DNA of 25,058 nucleotides. It comes from RGIG9151 sp963635575. GTDB lineage: Bacteria; Bacillota; Clostridia; TANB77; RGIG9151. The stretch is from contig CAVHFU010000020.1 of NCBI GenBank assembly GCA_963635575.1, forward strand, positions 1-25,058, written 5' to 3'. Below the pieces are notes generated by a model, which was not told the origin of the DNA, searched no databases, and was given only the letters and a program-made list of their open reading frames with translations. Position 1 is the stretch's first letter; each line of letters starts with the position of its first letter. Positions 17,407-25,058 of this stretch are shown piece after piece. Made by a program: the position numbers and the translations under genes.

Positions 17407-17919
17407 ATGAAGAAAATTAAAGTTTCAAGAATGCATATTTGTGATGAAAGATGGCTTTTAGGTAATCCTATTGTTGAGGTTGATATTTATGGAAAAGGTG
17501 GCTATAAAAATATAATAAATCAGCTAAGTGCGGCGGATTATGACGTTATAACACTACCTGACTATAATAAGAAGATTGTGAAATATGCAGTAAAGAAAAA
17601 CATAGTTGTTGAAGCTGAAGATGAATATTTGCCTATTTATTTTGAGGAAAAGTTTAAAAAAAGATTTGAAGATTTTGGCCCGCTTGACTTAGCATTTGTG
17701 TTTTCACATGATGATGCACGTCTTGCTGAAAAAATAATAATGAAAGTTACTAAATATTGCAGGTTTTTGACTATTCCTAATTATCCGCGTAGTAGAAGAA
17801 TTGCTGAGAATGTTCTAAAATCAGAAGGACTTAAAATAAATCTTGAAAATGGTATTGATAAAATCAAGAAAAAATGCGATATTATAATTGATATTGGGAC
17901 GTTAGAATTAATTATTTAA
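17407..17919 (+). CDS. Uncharacterised 170-residue protein between mutarotase-like gene and pfkA
   Basis: I do not recognise the family. The protein is soluble and mixed α/β, with no membrane helix or signal peptide. Alternating hydrophobic strands such as YDVITLP (45-51), LDLAFVFSHDD (93-103), RFLTIPNYPRSRR (118-130) and KCDIIIDIGTLEL at the C-terminus suggest a Rossmann-like or other nucleotide-type α/β fold, but no Gly-rich loop or catalytic signature is visible. The ATG lies two bases after the mutarotase-like stop, with GAGGT inside the end of that gene. pfkA follows 21 bases later. The context suggests a role linked to sugar metabolism, which is only inference. Confidence 0.75.
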   Translation: MKKIKVSRMHICDERWLLGNPIVEVDIYGKGGYKNIINQLSAADYDVITLPDYNKKIVKYAVKKNIVVEAEDEYLPIYFEEKFKKRFEDFGPLDLAFVFSHDDARLAEKIIMKVTKYCRFLTIPNYPRSRRIAENVLKSEGLKINLENGIDKIKKKCDIIIDIGTLELII

Positions 17920-17940
17920 TATATTGAGGGGGAATTACAA

Positions 17941-19017
17941 ATGAAAAAAGTTGCTATTTTAACTGCCGGTGGAGATTGTCCCGGATTAAATGCCGTAATT
18001 AGAGCTATTACTAAGTCGGCTACTGAGAAATATGGCTTAGAGGTAATTGGTTTTAGGGAAGGGTATAGAGGACTGGTTGAGAATAGATGGATGCCACTTA
18101 CGGCACAAACTGTTAGAGGAATTATAGACAAGGGTGGTACGATTTTAGGCAGTTCTAATAAGGATAATCCGTTCCAATTCTTAAAGACTAGAGATTCTAA
18201 ACCGGTTGATATGTCCGGGCACTGTATAGAAATATTAAAAAATCACGGTGTAGATTGCTTATTTGTCATTGGTGGAGACGGTACTCTTACTTCGGGAAGA
18301 GACTTTTCCAGACTTGGTTTCCCTGTAATTGGAGTCCCAAAGACTATTGATAATGATTTAAATGCTACTGATGTTACTTTCGGCTTTAATACAGCTATAA
18401 ATACAGTAACAGAGGCTATTGACAAGTTAAAGACTACATCAGAATCCCATAACAGAGTTGCTGTTGTTGAAATAATGGGAAGATATGCAGGATGGCTTAC
18501 ACTAGAGTCCGGAATTGCGGGTGCGGCGTCTGTTATTTTAATTCCTGAGATTCCTTATGATTTAGATAAGGTTTGTGAGGCTATTAAAGAAAGAACAGAT
18601 AATGGAAAGCATTATACAATTGTTGCTGTGTCTGAAGGTGCTAAACCTAAAGACGGGGAAGTTGTTGTAAGGAAAGTATTAAAATACAGCCCTGATGCAA
18701 TAAGACTTGGCGGAATTGCTAATAAATTGGCTGATGATATTGAAGAAAGATTAGGAATTGAAACTCGTGCAACAGTTCTTGGTCATATTCAAAGAGGAGG
18801 ACAAACTTCTCCATATGATAGAATTTTATCTACAAGATATGGTGTTAAAGCTATGGAACTTGCGATGCAAGGAATTTTCGGAAAGATGGTTGCTTTAGTT
18901 GATGGAAAAATTTCGTATGTTTCATTGGAAGAAGCTGTTGGTCAATTAAAGACTGTACCTGTAAATCATGAATTAATTAATGTTGCAAGAACTATGGGAA
19001 TTAGTTTTGGTGACTAG
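17941..19017 (+). CDS. pfkA: 6-phosphofructokinase, probably ATP-dependent, of the longer PFK group
   Basis: Phosphorylates fructose 6-phosphate to fructose 1,6-bisphosphate in glycolysis. At 358 residues it is longer than the 320-residue E. coli/B. subtilis type. Motifs are GGDCPGLNAVIR (10-21), GSSNKDNPF (70-78), GGDGT (111-115), PKTIDND (133-139, catalytic D137), EIMGRYAGW (177-185), E233 in SEGA and GHIQRGG (281-287). The co-substrate pair is Gly at the GGDG position (114) and Lys at 134. PPi-dependent enzymes have Asp and Lys, and E. coli-type ATP enzymes have Gly and Gly. This mixed pair is known from ATP-using members of the PPi-PFK-like lineages. GAGGGGG precedes the ATG. Confidence 0.93.
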   Translation: MKKVAILTAGGDCPGLNAVIRAITKSATEKYGLEVIGFREGYRGLVENRWMPLTAQTVRGIIDKGGTILGSSNKDNPFQFLKTRDSKPVDMSGHCIEILKNHGVDCLFVIGGDGTLTSGRDFSRLGFPVIGVPKTIDNDLNATDVTFGFNTAINTVTEAIDKLKTTSESHNRVAVVEIMGRYAGWLTLESGIAGAASVILIPEIPYDLDKVCEAIKERTDNGKHYTIVAVSEGAKPKDGEVVVRKVLKYSPDAIRLGGIANKLADDIEERLGIETRATVLGHIQRGGQTSPYDRILSTRYGVKAMELAMQGIFGKMVALVDGKISYVSLEEAVGQLKTVPVNHELINVARTMGISFGD

Positions 19018-19045
19018 ATTTTTATAACATAAGGAGTATTTTGGA

Positions 19046-20035
19046 ATGAATGAAGATGAAAGAATTGTTTGTCCGGGAATGAAGGAGGAAGATGCAGAAG
19101 AAAATTCTTTGCGCCCTAAATGGCTAAAAGACTATACGGGGCAAAGTAAAGTAAAAGAAAATCTTCTTGTATTTATAGAGGCTGCAAAACTTAGAAATGA
19201 GTCTCTTGACCATATTTTATTGTATGGGCCGCCGGGACTTGGAAAAACCACATTAGCAAATATTATAGCAAATGAAATAGGAGTTAATATAAGGATTACA
19301 TCAGGGCCTGCGATAGAACGTGCCGGAGATTTAGCAGCTATACTTACTAATTTAAGTGAAGGCGATGTTTTATTTATAGACGAGATTCATAGAATGAATA
19401 GAAGTGTGGAAGAGGTTTTATATCCGGCCTTAGAGGATTTCGCTTTAGATATAATTATAGGAAAAGGCCCTTCGGCACGTTCTATACGGCTTGATTTACC
19501 TAAATTTACTTTAATTGGAGCTACGACCAAGGCAGGAATGCTTACATCTCCGCTTAGAGATAGGTTTGGAGTTATACAAAGATTAGAATTATATTCTCCG
19601 GAAGATTTATCGAAGATTGTTAAGCGTTCGGCTCAGATACTTAAGACAGAAATTGAGGACGAAGCATTACTTGAGATTTCTTCTCGTTCTAGAGGAACAC
19701 CGAGAATTGCGAATAGATTACTTAAGAGAGTTAGAGATTACGCCCAGGTAAAGGGAGATGGGAAGATAACCCTAGATATTGCTAGAAATGCTTTAGAAAA
19801 GCTTGAGATTGATGAATTGGGACTGGATAATATAGATCGAATTATGTTAAATGCAATGATAAAGAATTTTGCGGGTGGACCTGTTGGGCTAGATACTTTG
19901 GCTGCGTCTATCGGCGAGGATGCGAATACGATAGAGGATGTTTATGAACCATATTTGCTTCAATTAGGTTTTATTAGTAGAACGCCTCGTGGAAGAATTG
20001 TTACAGAGTTGGGAAGAAACCATATGTGCCTGTAG
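19046..20035 (+). CDS. ruvB: Holliday junction branch migration helicase RuvB
   Basis: The hexameric AAA+ motor that, with RuvA, drives branch migration of Holliday junctions. At 329 residues it is of usual length. Walker A is GPPGLGKTT (61-69), Walker B is LFIDEIH (109-115), the sensor-1/arginine-finger region is GATTKAGMLTSPLRDRFG (158-175), the sensor-2 region is RGTPRIANRLLKR, and the C-terminal winged helix contains GGPVGLDTLA and PRGRIVT. The ATG follows AAGGAG. ruvA and ruvC, often its neighbours, are absent. It sits 28 bases after pfkA and 24 bases before the pseudouridine synthase gene. Confidence 0.97.
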   Translation: MNEDERIVCPGMKEEDAEENSLRPKWLKDYTGQSKVKENLLVFIEAAKLRNESLDHILLYGPPGLGKTTLANIIANEIGVNIRITSGPAIERAGDLAAILTNLSEGDVLFIDEIHRMNRSVEEVLYPALEDFALDIIIGKGPSARSIRLDLPKFTLIGATTKAGMLTSPLRDRFGVIQRLELYSPEDLSKIVKRSAQILKTEIEDEALLEISSRSRGTPRIANRLLKRVRDYAQVKGDGKITLDIARNALEKLEIDELGLDNIDRIMLNAMIKNFAGGPVGLDTLAASIGEDANTIEDVYEPYLLQLGFISRTPRGRIVTELGRNHMCL

Positions 20036-20059
20036 ATTTATTAGAAGGAGCAACTGATT

Positions 20060-20941
20060 TTGAAGGAGACTTTACTAAAATGTACTGTTGAAGAAGATAG
20101 TACAATAAAAGATGTTGTAATTAAAGAATTTGATATTTCATCTCGCTTACTTAGGAAGTTAAAACTAAACGAGCAAATTTTTTGTAACGGGAAAGTTGCT
20201 TGGGTTAACGGAATCGCTAAAGCCGGTGATGAAATCGTTGTAAATGTTGCGTCTGAAGGAGAGGCAGAAAATATAAAATCCGAAGAGGGCATTATTGACG
20301 TTTTGTATGAAGATGATAGTTTACTTGTGCTTAATAAGTCGGGTAATGTGGTGGTTCATCCTACATGCTTACATCAAAGTGGAACACTTGCTAATTTTGT
20401 TAAGCATTATTTTGAGTGCAAAGACGAACATATTAAACTGCATTTTGTAAATAGATTAGACAGAGAAACATCAGGGGTTATTGTGTTGTCAAAGAATGAA
20501 TATACCCAAGATATTTTAACTAAGCAAATGCAGTCGGGGTTTTTTACAAAGGAATACATAGCTATTGTTTGCGGAATTATTAAAGATGATTTTGGCACGA
20601 TAGATTTGCCGATAAAAAGAGAACCTGGTAGCATAATGACAAGAATGGTGGCTGACGACGGAGATAGGGCTGTTACACATTTTGAAGTAATAAAGCGAAT
20701 GAAAGATATGACTGTAATTCGGTTAAAATTGGAAACAGGCAGAACTCATCAAATAAGAGTACATTTAAAAACGATTGGACATCCTATATTAGGAGATGGT
20801 TTATATTCCGATAGGGAGACTGACTTAATTGATAGACAAGCTTTACATTCTTATAAAACTTGCTTTGTTCATCCAATCACTAAAGAAAAATTAGAAATTG
20901 TGGCGAATTTGCCGAGTGATATGAAGAAAATAATAAATTAA
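20060..20941 (+). CDS. RluA/RluD-family RNA pseudouridine synthase
   Basis: Isomerises specific uridines in rRNA (or tRNA) to pseudouridine. At 293 residues it has an N-terminal S4-like RNA-binding segment (about 24-62: SSRLLRKLK...NGKVAWVNG) and the RluA catalytic domain, with HPT after strand one (100-102), NRLDRETSG (131-139, catalytic D134) and GRTHQIRVHL (227-236). The start is a TTG with AAGGAG nine bases upstream; I see no in-frame ATG near it, and the ATG at 20080 is out of frame. Members RluD, RluC and YlyB cannot be told apart by eye. Confidence 0.93.
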   Translation: MKETLLKCTVEEDSTIKDVVIKEFDISSRLLRKLKLNEQIFCNGKVAWVNGIAKAGDEIVVNVASEGEAENIKSEEGIIDVLYEDDSLLVLNKSGNVVVHPTCLHQSGTLANFVKHYFECKDEHIKLHFVNRLDRETSGVIVLSKNEYTQDILTKQMQSGFFTKEYIAIVCGIIKDDFGTIDLPIKREPGSIMTRMVADDGDRAVTHFEVIKRMKDMTVIRLKLETGRTHQIRVHLKTIGHPILGDGLYSDRETDLIDRQALHSYKTCFVHPITKEKLEIVANLPSDMKKIIN

Positions 20942-20953
20942 AGGAGAGAAAAC

Positions 20954-21943
20954 ATGACGATTTTAGTTACAGGCGGTGCCGGATATATCGGCTCACATAC
21001 TTGTGTGGAACTACTTGATGCCGAACATTCGGTAGTTATTGCGGATAATTTAGTTAACAGTAGTAGGGATGTTATTCCTAAGATTGAAAAAATCACCGGT
21101 AAAAGGGTGGATTTTTTTGAAGTTGATGTTACTGAATATGAAGCGACTAAAAAGTTATTTGAAACTTATAAGTTTGATGGTGTAATTCATTTCGCGGGAC
21201 TTAAGGCAGTAGGAGAGTCTGTGGAAAAGCCACTTAGTTATTATTATAATAACATTATGAGTACTATTAATTTAAGCAAGTTGTGTTTAGAATTTAATGT
21301 TAACAAATTTGTATTTTCTTCTTCTGCTACGGTCTATGGGAAAAATAAACCGCCATTTATTGAAACTATGGAATTACTTCCGGCTACTAGTCCTTATGGC
21401 GAAACGAAGGCCGTTTGTGAGAAAATCTTGATGGATGTTGCTAAAGTAAATCCTAGTTTTTCTGTATCACTTCTTAGGTATTTTAATCCTATTGGTGCTC
21501 ACAAGAGCGGACTTATAGGTGAGTCTCCAAATGGAATTCCAAATAATTTGATGCCATATATTACAAAGGTTGCAAAAGGAATTTTGTCTAAGCTAAATGT
21601 TTTTGGTAATGATTATGATACTCCTGACGGTAGTTGTATTAGAGATTATATTCATGTTGTTGACCTTGCAAAGGGGCATTTATGTGCAGTAGAGAAGATA
21701 AAACCTGGAATTAATATTTATAATTTAGGTAGAGGGAAAGGAATTTCTGTGTTAGAACTTATTGATACTTTTGAAAGGGTAAATAACTTAAAAATACCAT
21801 ATGAAATTGTTGGGCGTCGTGCTGGAGATTTGCCTGCATTTTATGCAGATGCGACCAAGGCATATAACGAACTTAATTGGAAGACGGAACTAAATGTTGA
21901 AGAGATGTGCAAAGATGCGTGGAGGTTTGAGAAAAATAACTAG
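20954..21943 (+). CDS. galE: UDP-glucose 4-epimerase
   Basis: An NAD-dependent short-chain dehydrogenase/reductase that interconverts UDP-glucose and UDP-galactose, supplying both the Leloir pathway and surface glycans. At 329 residues it is of normal length. It shows the NAD-binding GGAGYIGSH (7-15), HFAGLKAVGES (79-89), the catalytic SSSATVYG (122-129, with S124) and the Y148xxxK152 pair in YGETK. Also present are LRYFNPIGAH and IRDYIHVVDLAKGH, both typical of GalE. AAAGGAGAG precedes the ATG, 12 bases after the pseudouridine synthase stop. It appears to end the operon, as a new promoter follows. It could supply sugars for the glycosyltransferase downstream. Confidence 0.96.
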   Translation: MTILVTGGAGYIGSHTCVELLDAEHSVVIADNLVNSSRDVIPKIEKITGKRVDFFEVDVTEYEATKKLFETYKFDGVIHFAGLKAVGESVEKPLSYYYNNIMSTINLSKLCLEFNVNKFVFSSSATVYGKNKPPFIETMELLPATSPYGETKAVCEKILMDVAKVNPSFSVSLLRYFNPIGAHKSGLIGESPNGIPNNLMPYITKVAKGILSKLNVFGNDYDTPDGSCIRDYIHVVDLAKGHLCAVEKIKPGINIYNLGRGKGISVLELIDTFERVNNLKIPYEIVGRRAGDLPAFYADATKAYNELNWKTELNVEEMCKDAWRFEKNN

Positions 21944-21965
21944 TAAAGGGAATAAATAGTGATAC

Positions 21966-21994
21966 TTGATTTTTAACTATTTAAAAAGTATTAT
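21966..21994 (+). promoter_or_regulatory. Candidate sigma-A-type promoter for the glycosyltransferase gene
   Basis: TTGATT (21966-21971), 17 bases, TATTAT (21989-21994). The -35 lies inside an inverted repeat, AAATAGT (21954-21960) and ACTATTT (21976-21982), which could be an operator. The leader would be about 35 bases. Confidence 0.55.
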
Positions 21995-22036
21995 AATTAT
22001 GTATTTTGTAAGCTACTTATGAAAAGGGGAAAATAA

Positions 22037-24997
22037 ATGGGGATAAAGTTATCTGCGTGCACAATTGCAAGGAATGAGGCTAAGAATATAGCAAAGTCTA
22101 TTAATAGCTATAAGGAATATGTGGATGAAATTGTTATTATAGATACAGGTTCAATAGACGACACAGTAGAGGTTGCTAAAAAAGCGGGTGCGAAAGTTTT
22201 AAATTATGAGTGGGTTAATGATTTCTCGAAAGTTAAAAATTTTGCACTGGATAATTGTAGCGGAGACTGGGTTATTTTTTTAGATGCGGATGAATGGTTC
22301 GATGGAAATACGGCCGCGAATATAAAGCAGGCTATAAACACGACCATAAAAGAAGAATATTCTGCAGTTGCTTGTAAATTGGTTAATTTTGCTGATGAAA
22401 CGGAAATATTGGAAGTTGGTAGCACACTCCGAGTATTTAAACATGATAAAAATATAAGATTTGAAAGAGCAATTCATGAAGTACTTTTTGACAAAGTAAA
22501 AAATGAACCGTTGCCTTCACTATATAGTGACTTAATTGTGGTTAATCATTCCGGATATATGAAAAAAGTACTGGCTAATAAAGCTAAGCGTAACAAGATG
22601 CTACTTGATAAAACTTTTGCTGCGGGTAAATCGGCCCCAATAGATTATTTTTACGGATTGAGGGAAAACCTTAATATAAACGTTGAAATGGCGGATTATT
22701 TTTATAAGTTAATTAAAAGTATTCCAGATTATAGAGAAAAAATTTTTCAGTATAACATAGGACCAATTTTAGATGATAATATGATAAAACTGGTTAATAA
22801 ATTACCTAATAAGTATTCTTTTGAAGAAAGATTAGAATTACTTAAAAATGCTCAAAAAATATTTCCTGAGAATCCGATTTTTAAATACTATGAGTATGAG
22901 ATGTTTTACGGAATAAACAGAAAAAGGGCGATACTTGCATTACAAGATGCTGTAAAGCTATTTTCTGATTTTGAAAAGAAACATCCGGATAATGCAAATT
23001 CCTTTTATTCCAAAGCCGGTGATGCTTTTACCGTATTAGGGGAATATGAATTACTAATAGGCGATAAGTCAAAAGCACTTGAAAACTTTGTTAATGCGAT
23101 TAAGTTTGAATATTCTAATTTAAGAGCATTACTTGGAATAATGTATATTGTTGGTGATCAAAAGAGTGAGGATGTTGTTTTATTTCTAAATTCCATATAC
23201 AATACCGAAGATAAAGACGTTTTGAAATTTTTGCAGGAAAATTTAAGGCTCACTAGATTTCATGATACGTTTTTATATTATTTTGTTAAATATAACAAAA
23301 AGTTCAATGAAGTTGATTCATCTTTCTTTACTTCAAGGCTAATTACAGAAAAGTATGATGAAATTATAGATTTATATATGAATGTTTTTAATGAAAGTAA
23401 AGATATTAGAGCACTTATTTTTGTGGCTTCAGCGATAATTATCGGAAATAAAAAAGAAAAATATACCGAGCTGTCGGGGAGTATTGCTCCTAGTTTTTCT
23501 AAAATTATTAATGCATATTTTAATGAAGGAGAAGCTATAAGTTTAACAGAAAACGAATATCCTTTGGTGTTTGATATTTTTAAAGAAATTGCGTTTTTAG
23601 GAAATGAAGTTACTTTGAAGAAGTATATTACTTCTTTTAGAACTGAAAATAATAAAATATGGCTAGATGTTATAGATTATTACTTTAATAATTATTCATA
23701 TGATATGGCAAAACGCTGTATTGACTGGGTTGGGTCCGATAAACTTGAAGATGATGATATCTTGGCATATACCTATTTTATTTTGACAAGTATATATTTT
23801 AGAGAAGGCAAATTTGAAGAAATTGAGGGAATTCTTGATAAGGCTATTGAGGGTGGATATCTTAATATAGAGACGGTCCTTATATGTGAATTATTAGAAG
23901 CTGACGATGAAAAGCTAAAATATTATTTTAGCTTGTTTGATGCCTATACTGGAATGAAAAAGCTTGAAAAACTAGATAAAATATGTGATATTAGTTCGGA
24001 TAATATCTTTTTCTTAAATACAGATAAATTCTGTGAGGAGATAAAAGATAATCCAATTAGAGGTGTTAGAGCTCAAATTAAAGAATTATTTGAGTTTGCG
24101 AATATTGCTAAGTCAAAGAAAGCATTTGCATATGCTGAAAAATATTATAAAATAGCTTTGAAATTTAATTATTGTGTGGATAAATGCTACTTTGAATTAG
24201 GTGAGATTTATAATCATTTTAACAAACCGGATCTGAGTTTTTACTGCTATGAAAAAGCATTTTGTGAGAATTTACTATTAGCAAATAAATTGCTACCTAA
24301 AGAACATAGAAATTACAACTATGTTTTCTCAAAGAAAAAGGAAACATATAATAAGTTATGTCCTATATGCGGTAAAGAAGGAAGACAATTTTTAACGTTT
24401 TGCAATATAGATGATAATAAGCTTGATTATGATTTCCCACTTATTACCGGATATATGAAGTGTGAGGAATGTAAGCATATTTTCCTAAAAAATGAAATTA
24501 AGGAAAAAAGCAAGTTCTTTGATATTGCCGAGTTTAATTATGATGACCAGAAAATAGAGAGTGCATATAGAATTTTTGAACAACTTGAGAAAGTATCTAA
24601 TAAAAAAGATGTCATTACATTTTCTGATAATAAATATTTAGAAGAGACAGGTAAGAATAAGGGGTATAATATAACTAAGTATAGCTCTAAAGTTCATGGA
24701 ACATTTAATATAGCATTAGTAGATGATTACATTACAAATTCATATGATATAAAAAGCAAAATTAAAAATATAGTAAATAAATTAGAACATAATGGAATAG
24801 CTATATTTAATATTTTTGATGCTGAAAATGCATATTCTACTTTAGCGGACAGACCTTTATGGGCGAAAGTTGGAGTTCAAAATGTGTTTACTCAAAGTTC
24901 GATTAAGGAATTGCTCGATAAAGCAGGAATGAGGGTTATAAAAATGGAAATAGATTATATTAACAAAGGTAAAATTATAGTAATTGCAGAAAAATAA
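22037..24997 (+). CDS. Glycosyltransferase family 2 protein with TPR-like middle and zinc-ribbon/methyltransferase-like tail
   Basis: A 986-residue cytoplasmic protein. The N-terminal GT-A domain (about 4-190) has SACTIARNEAKNI (6-18), IIDTGSIDDT (34-43), a NDFSKVKNFAL segment (61-71) and the nucleotide-sugar/metal motif LDADEW (82-87). This matches SunS-like and other GT2 enzymes that start from an 'xxARNE' strand. A long helical middle includes TPR-like units such as ALENFVNAIKFEY and KYYKIALKFNY...YFELGEIYNHF. Near the C-terminus, CPICG (775-779) and CEEC (809-812) form a zinc ribbon. About 160 residues follow that resemble the class I methyltransferases that often follow such ribbons (NIALVDDYI, NGIAIFNIF, FTQSSIKELLDKAGM), but with no Gly-rich SAM-binding loop. 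It may glycosylate a protein such as flagellin or a surface polymer; the acceptor is unknown. AAGGGGA precedes the ATG. Confidence 0.82.
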   Translation: MGIKLSACTIARNEAKNIAKSINSYKEYVDEIVIIDTGSIDDTVEVAKKAGAKVLNYEWVNDFSKVKNFALDNCSGDWVIFLDADEWFDGNTAANIKQAINTTIKEEYSAVACKLVNFADETEILEVGSTLRVFKHDKNIRFERAIHEVLFDKVKNEPLPSLYSDLIVVNHSGYMKKVLANKAKRNKMLLDKTFAAGKSAPIDYFYGLRENLNINVEMADYFYKLIKSIPDYREKIFQYNIGPILDDNMIKLVNKLPNKYSFEERLELLKNAQKIFPENPIFKYYEYEMFYGINRKRAILALQDAVKLFSDFEKKHPDNANSFYSKAGDAFTVLGEYELLIGDKSKALENFVNAIKFEYSNLRALLGIMYIVGDQKSEDVVLFLNSIYNTEDKDVLKFLQENLRLTRFHDTFLYYFVKYNKKFNEVDSSFFTSRLITEKYDEIIDLYMNVFNESKDIRALIFVASAIIIGNKKEKYTELSGSIAPSFSKIINAYFNEGEAISLTENEYPLVFDIFKEIAFLGNEVTLKKYITSFRTENNKIWLDVIDYYFNNYSYDMAKRCIDWVGSDKLEDDDILAYTYFILTSIYFREGKFEEIEGILDKAIEGGYLNIETVLICELLEADDEKLKYYFSLFDAYTGMKKLEKLDKICDISSDNIFFLNTDKFCEEIKDNPIRGVRAQIKELFEFANIAKSKKAFAYAEKYYKIALKFNYCVDKCYFELGEIYNHFNKPDLSFYCYEKAFCENLLLANKLLPKEHRNYNYVFSKKKETYNKLCPICGKEGRQFLTFCNIDDNKLDYDFPLITGYMKCEECKHIFLKNEIKEKSKFFDIAEFNYDDQKIESAYRIFEQLEKVSNKKDVITFSDNKYLEETGKNKGYNITKYSSKVHGTFNIALVDDYITNSYDIKSKIKNIVNKLEHNGIAIFNIFDAENAYSTLADRPLWAKVGVQNVFTQSSIKELLDKAGMRVIKMEIDYINKGKIIVIAEK

Positions 24998-25058
24998 TTA
25001 CTAAAGACAGTAGGTAATATGTCAATAGGAAAAAAATAAAAATTTTAATGAAATTTGT

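Overview
The window looks like chromosomal DNA from a low-GC, endospore-forming, flagellated member of the Clostridia, perhaps Lachnospiraceae-like (an inference from gene content; no 16S rRNA is present). The clues are AT-rich DNA with consensus Shine-Dalgarno sites and some GTG/TTG starts, a near-complete spoIIIA sporulation operon, motA-motB, and housekeeping genes (eno, ftsY, pfkA, ruvB, galE) of Firmicutes type.

Layout. (1) 1-1290: the 3' part of a type IIS restriction endonuclease of the AlwI/N.BstNBI family runs in from the left edge. It is followed by about 200 bases with small repeats and then by tRNA-Pro(UGG) on the minus strand, with its own promoter and terminator. (2) 1367-5806: eno as a single-gene unit, a YjdF-like membrane protein, and a 690-residue HNH-type protein with an internal duplication that I cannot assign to a known family. 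(3) 5805-7436: motA-motB on the minus strand behind a good sigma-28/SigD-type promoter, converging on the HNH gene at a shared terminator. (4) 7474-11430: spoIIIAB to spoIIIAH, divergent from motAB. The usual first gene, the ATPase spoIIIAA, is not in front of spoIIIAB. (5) 11440-12755: a self-contained unit with promoter, palindromic leader and GC-rich terminator. It encodes a membrane-anchored coiled-coil protein with regularly spaced cysteines and codon use unlike most neighbours. (6) 12774-16511: ftsY and a UPF0182 membrane protein. (7) 16538-21943: a closely spaced, probably co-transcribed run of a mutarotase-like protein, an unknown 170-residue protein, pfkA, ruvB, an RluA-family pseudouridine synthase and galE. 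(8) 21966-24997: a separately promoted glycosyltransferase-TPR protein with a zinc-ribbon and a degenerate methyltransferase-like tail. The last 61 bases contain nothing I can call.

The genes fall into several functions: sugar metabolism (eno, pfkA, galE, mutarotase-like), DNA and RNA maintenance (ruvB, pseudouridine synthase), membrane targeting (ftsY), motility (motAB), the forespore-mother cell channel (spoIIIA), and possible surface or defence functions. The parts most worth follow-up are the cysteine-repeat protein and its leader, the HNH duplication protein, the spoIIIA operon lacking spoIIIAA, and the degenerate methyltransferase tail of the glycosyltransferase.
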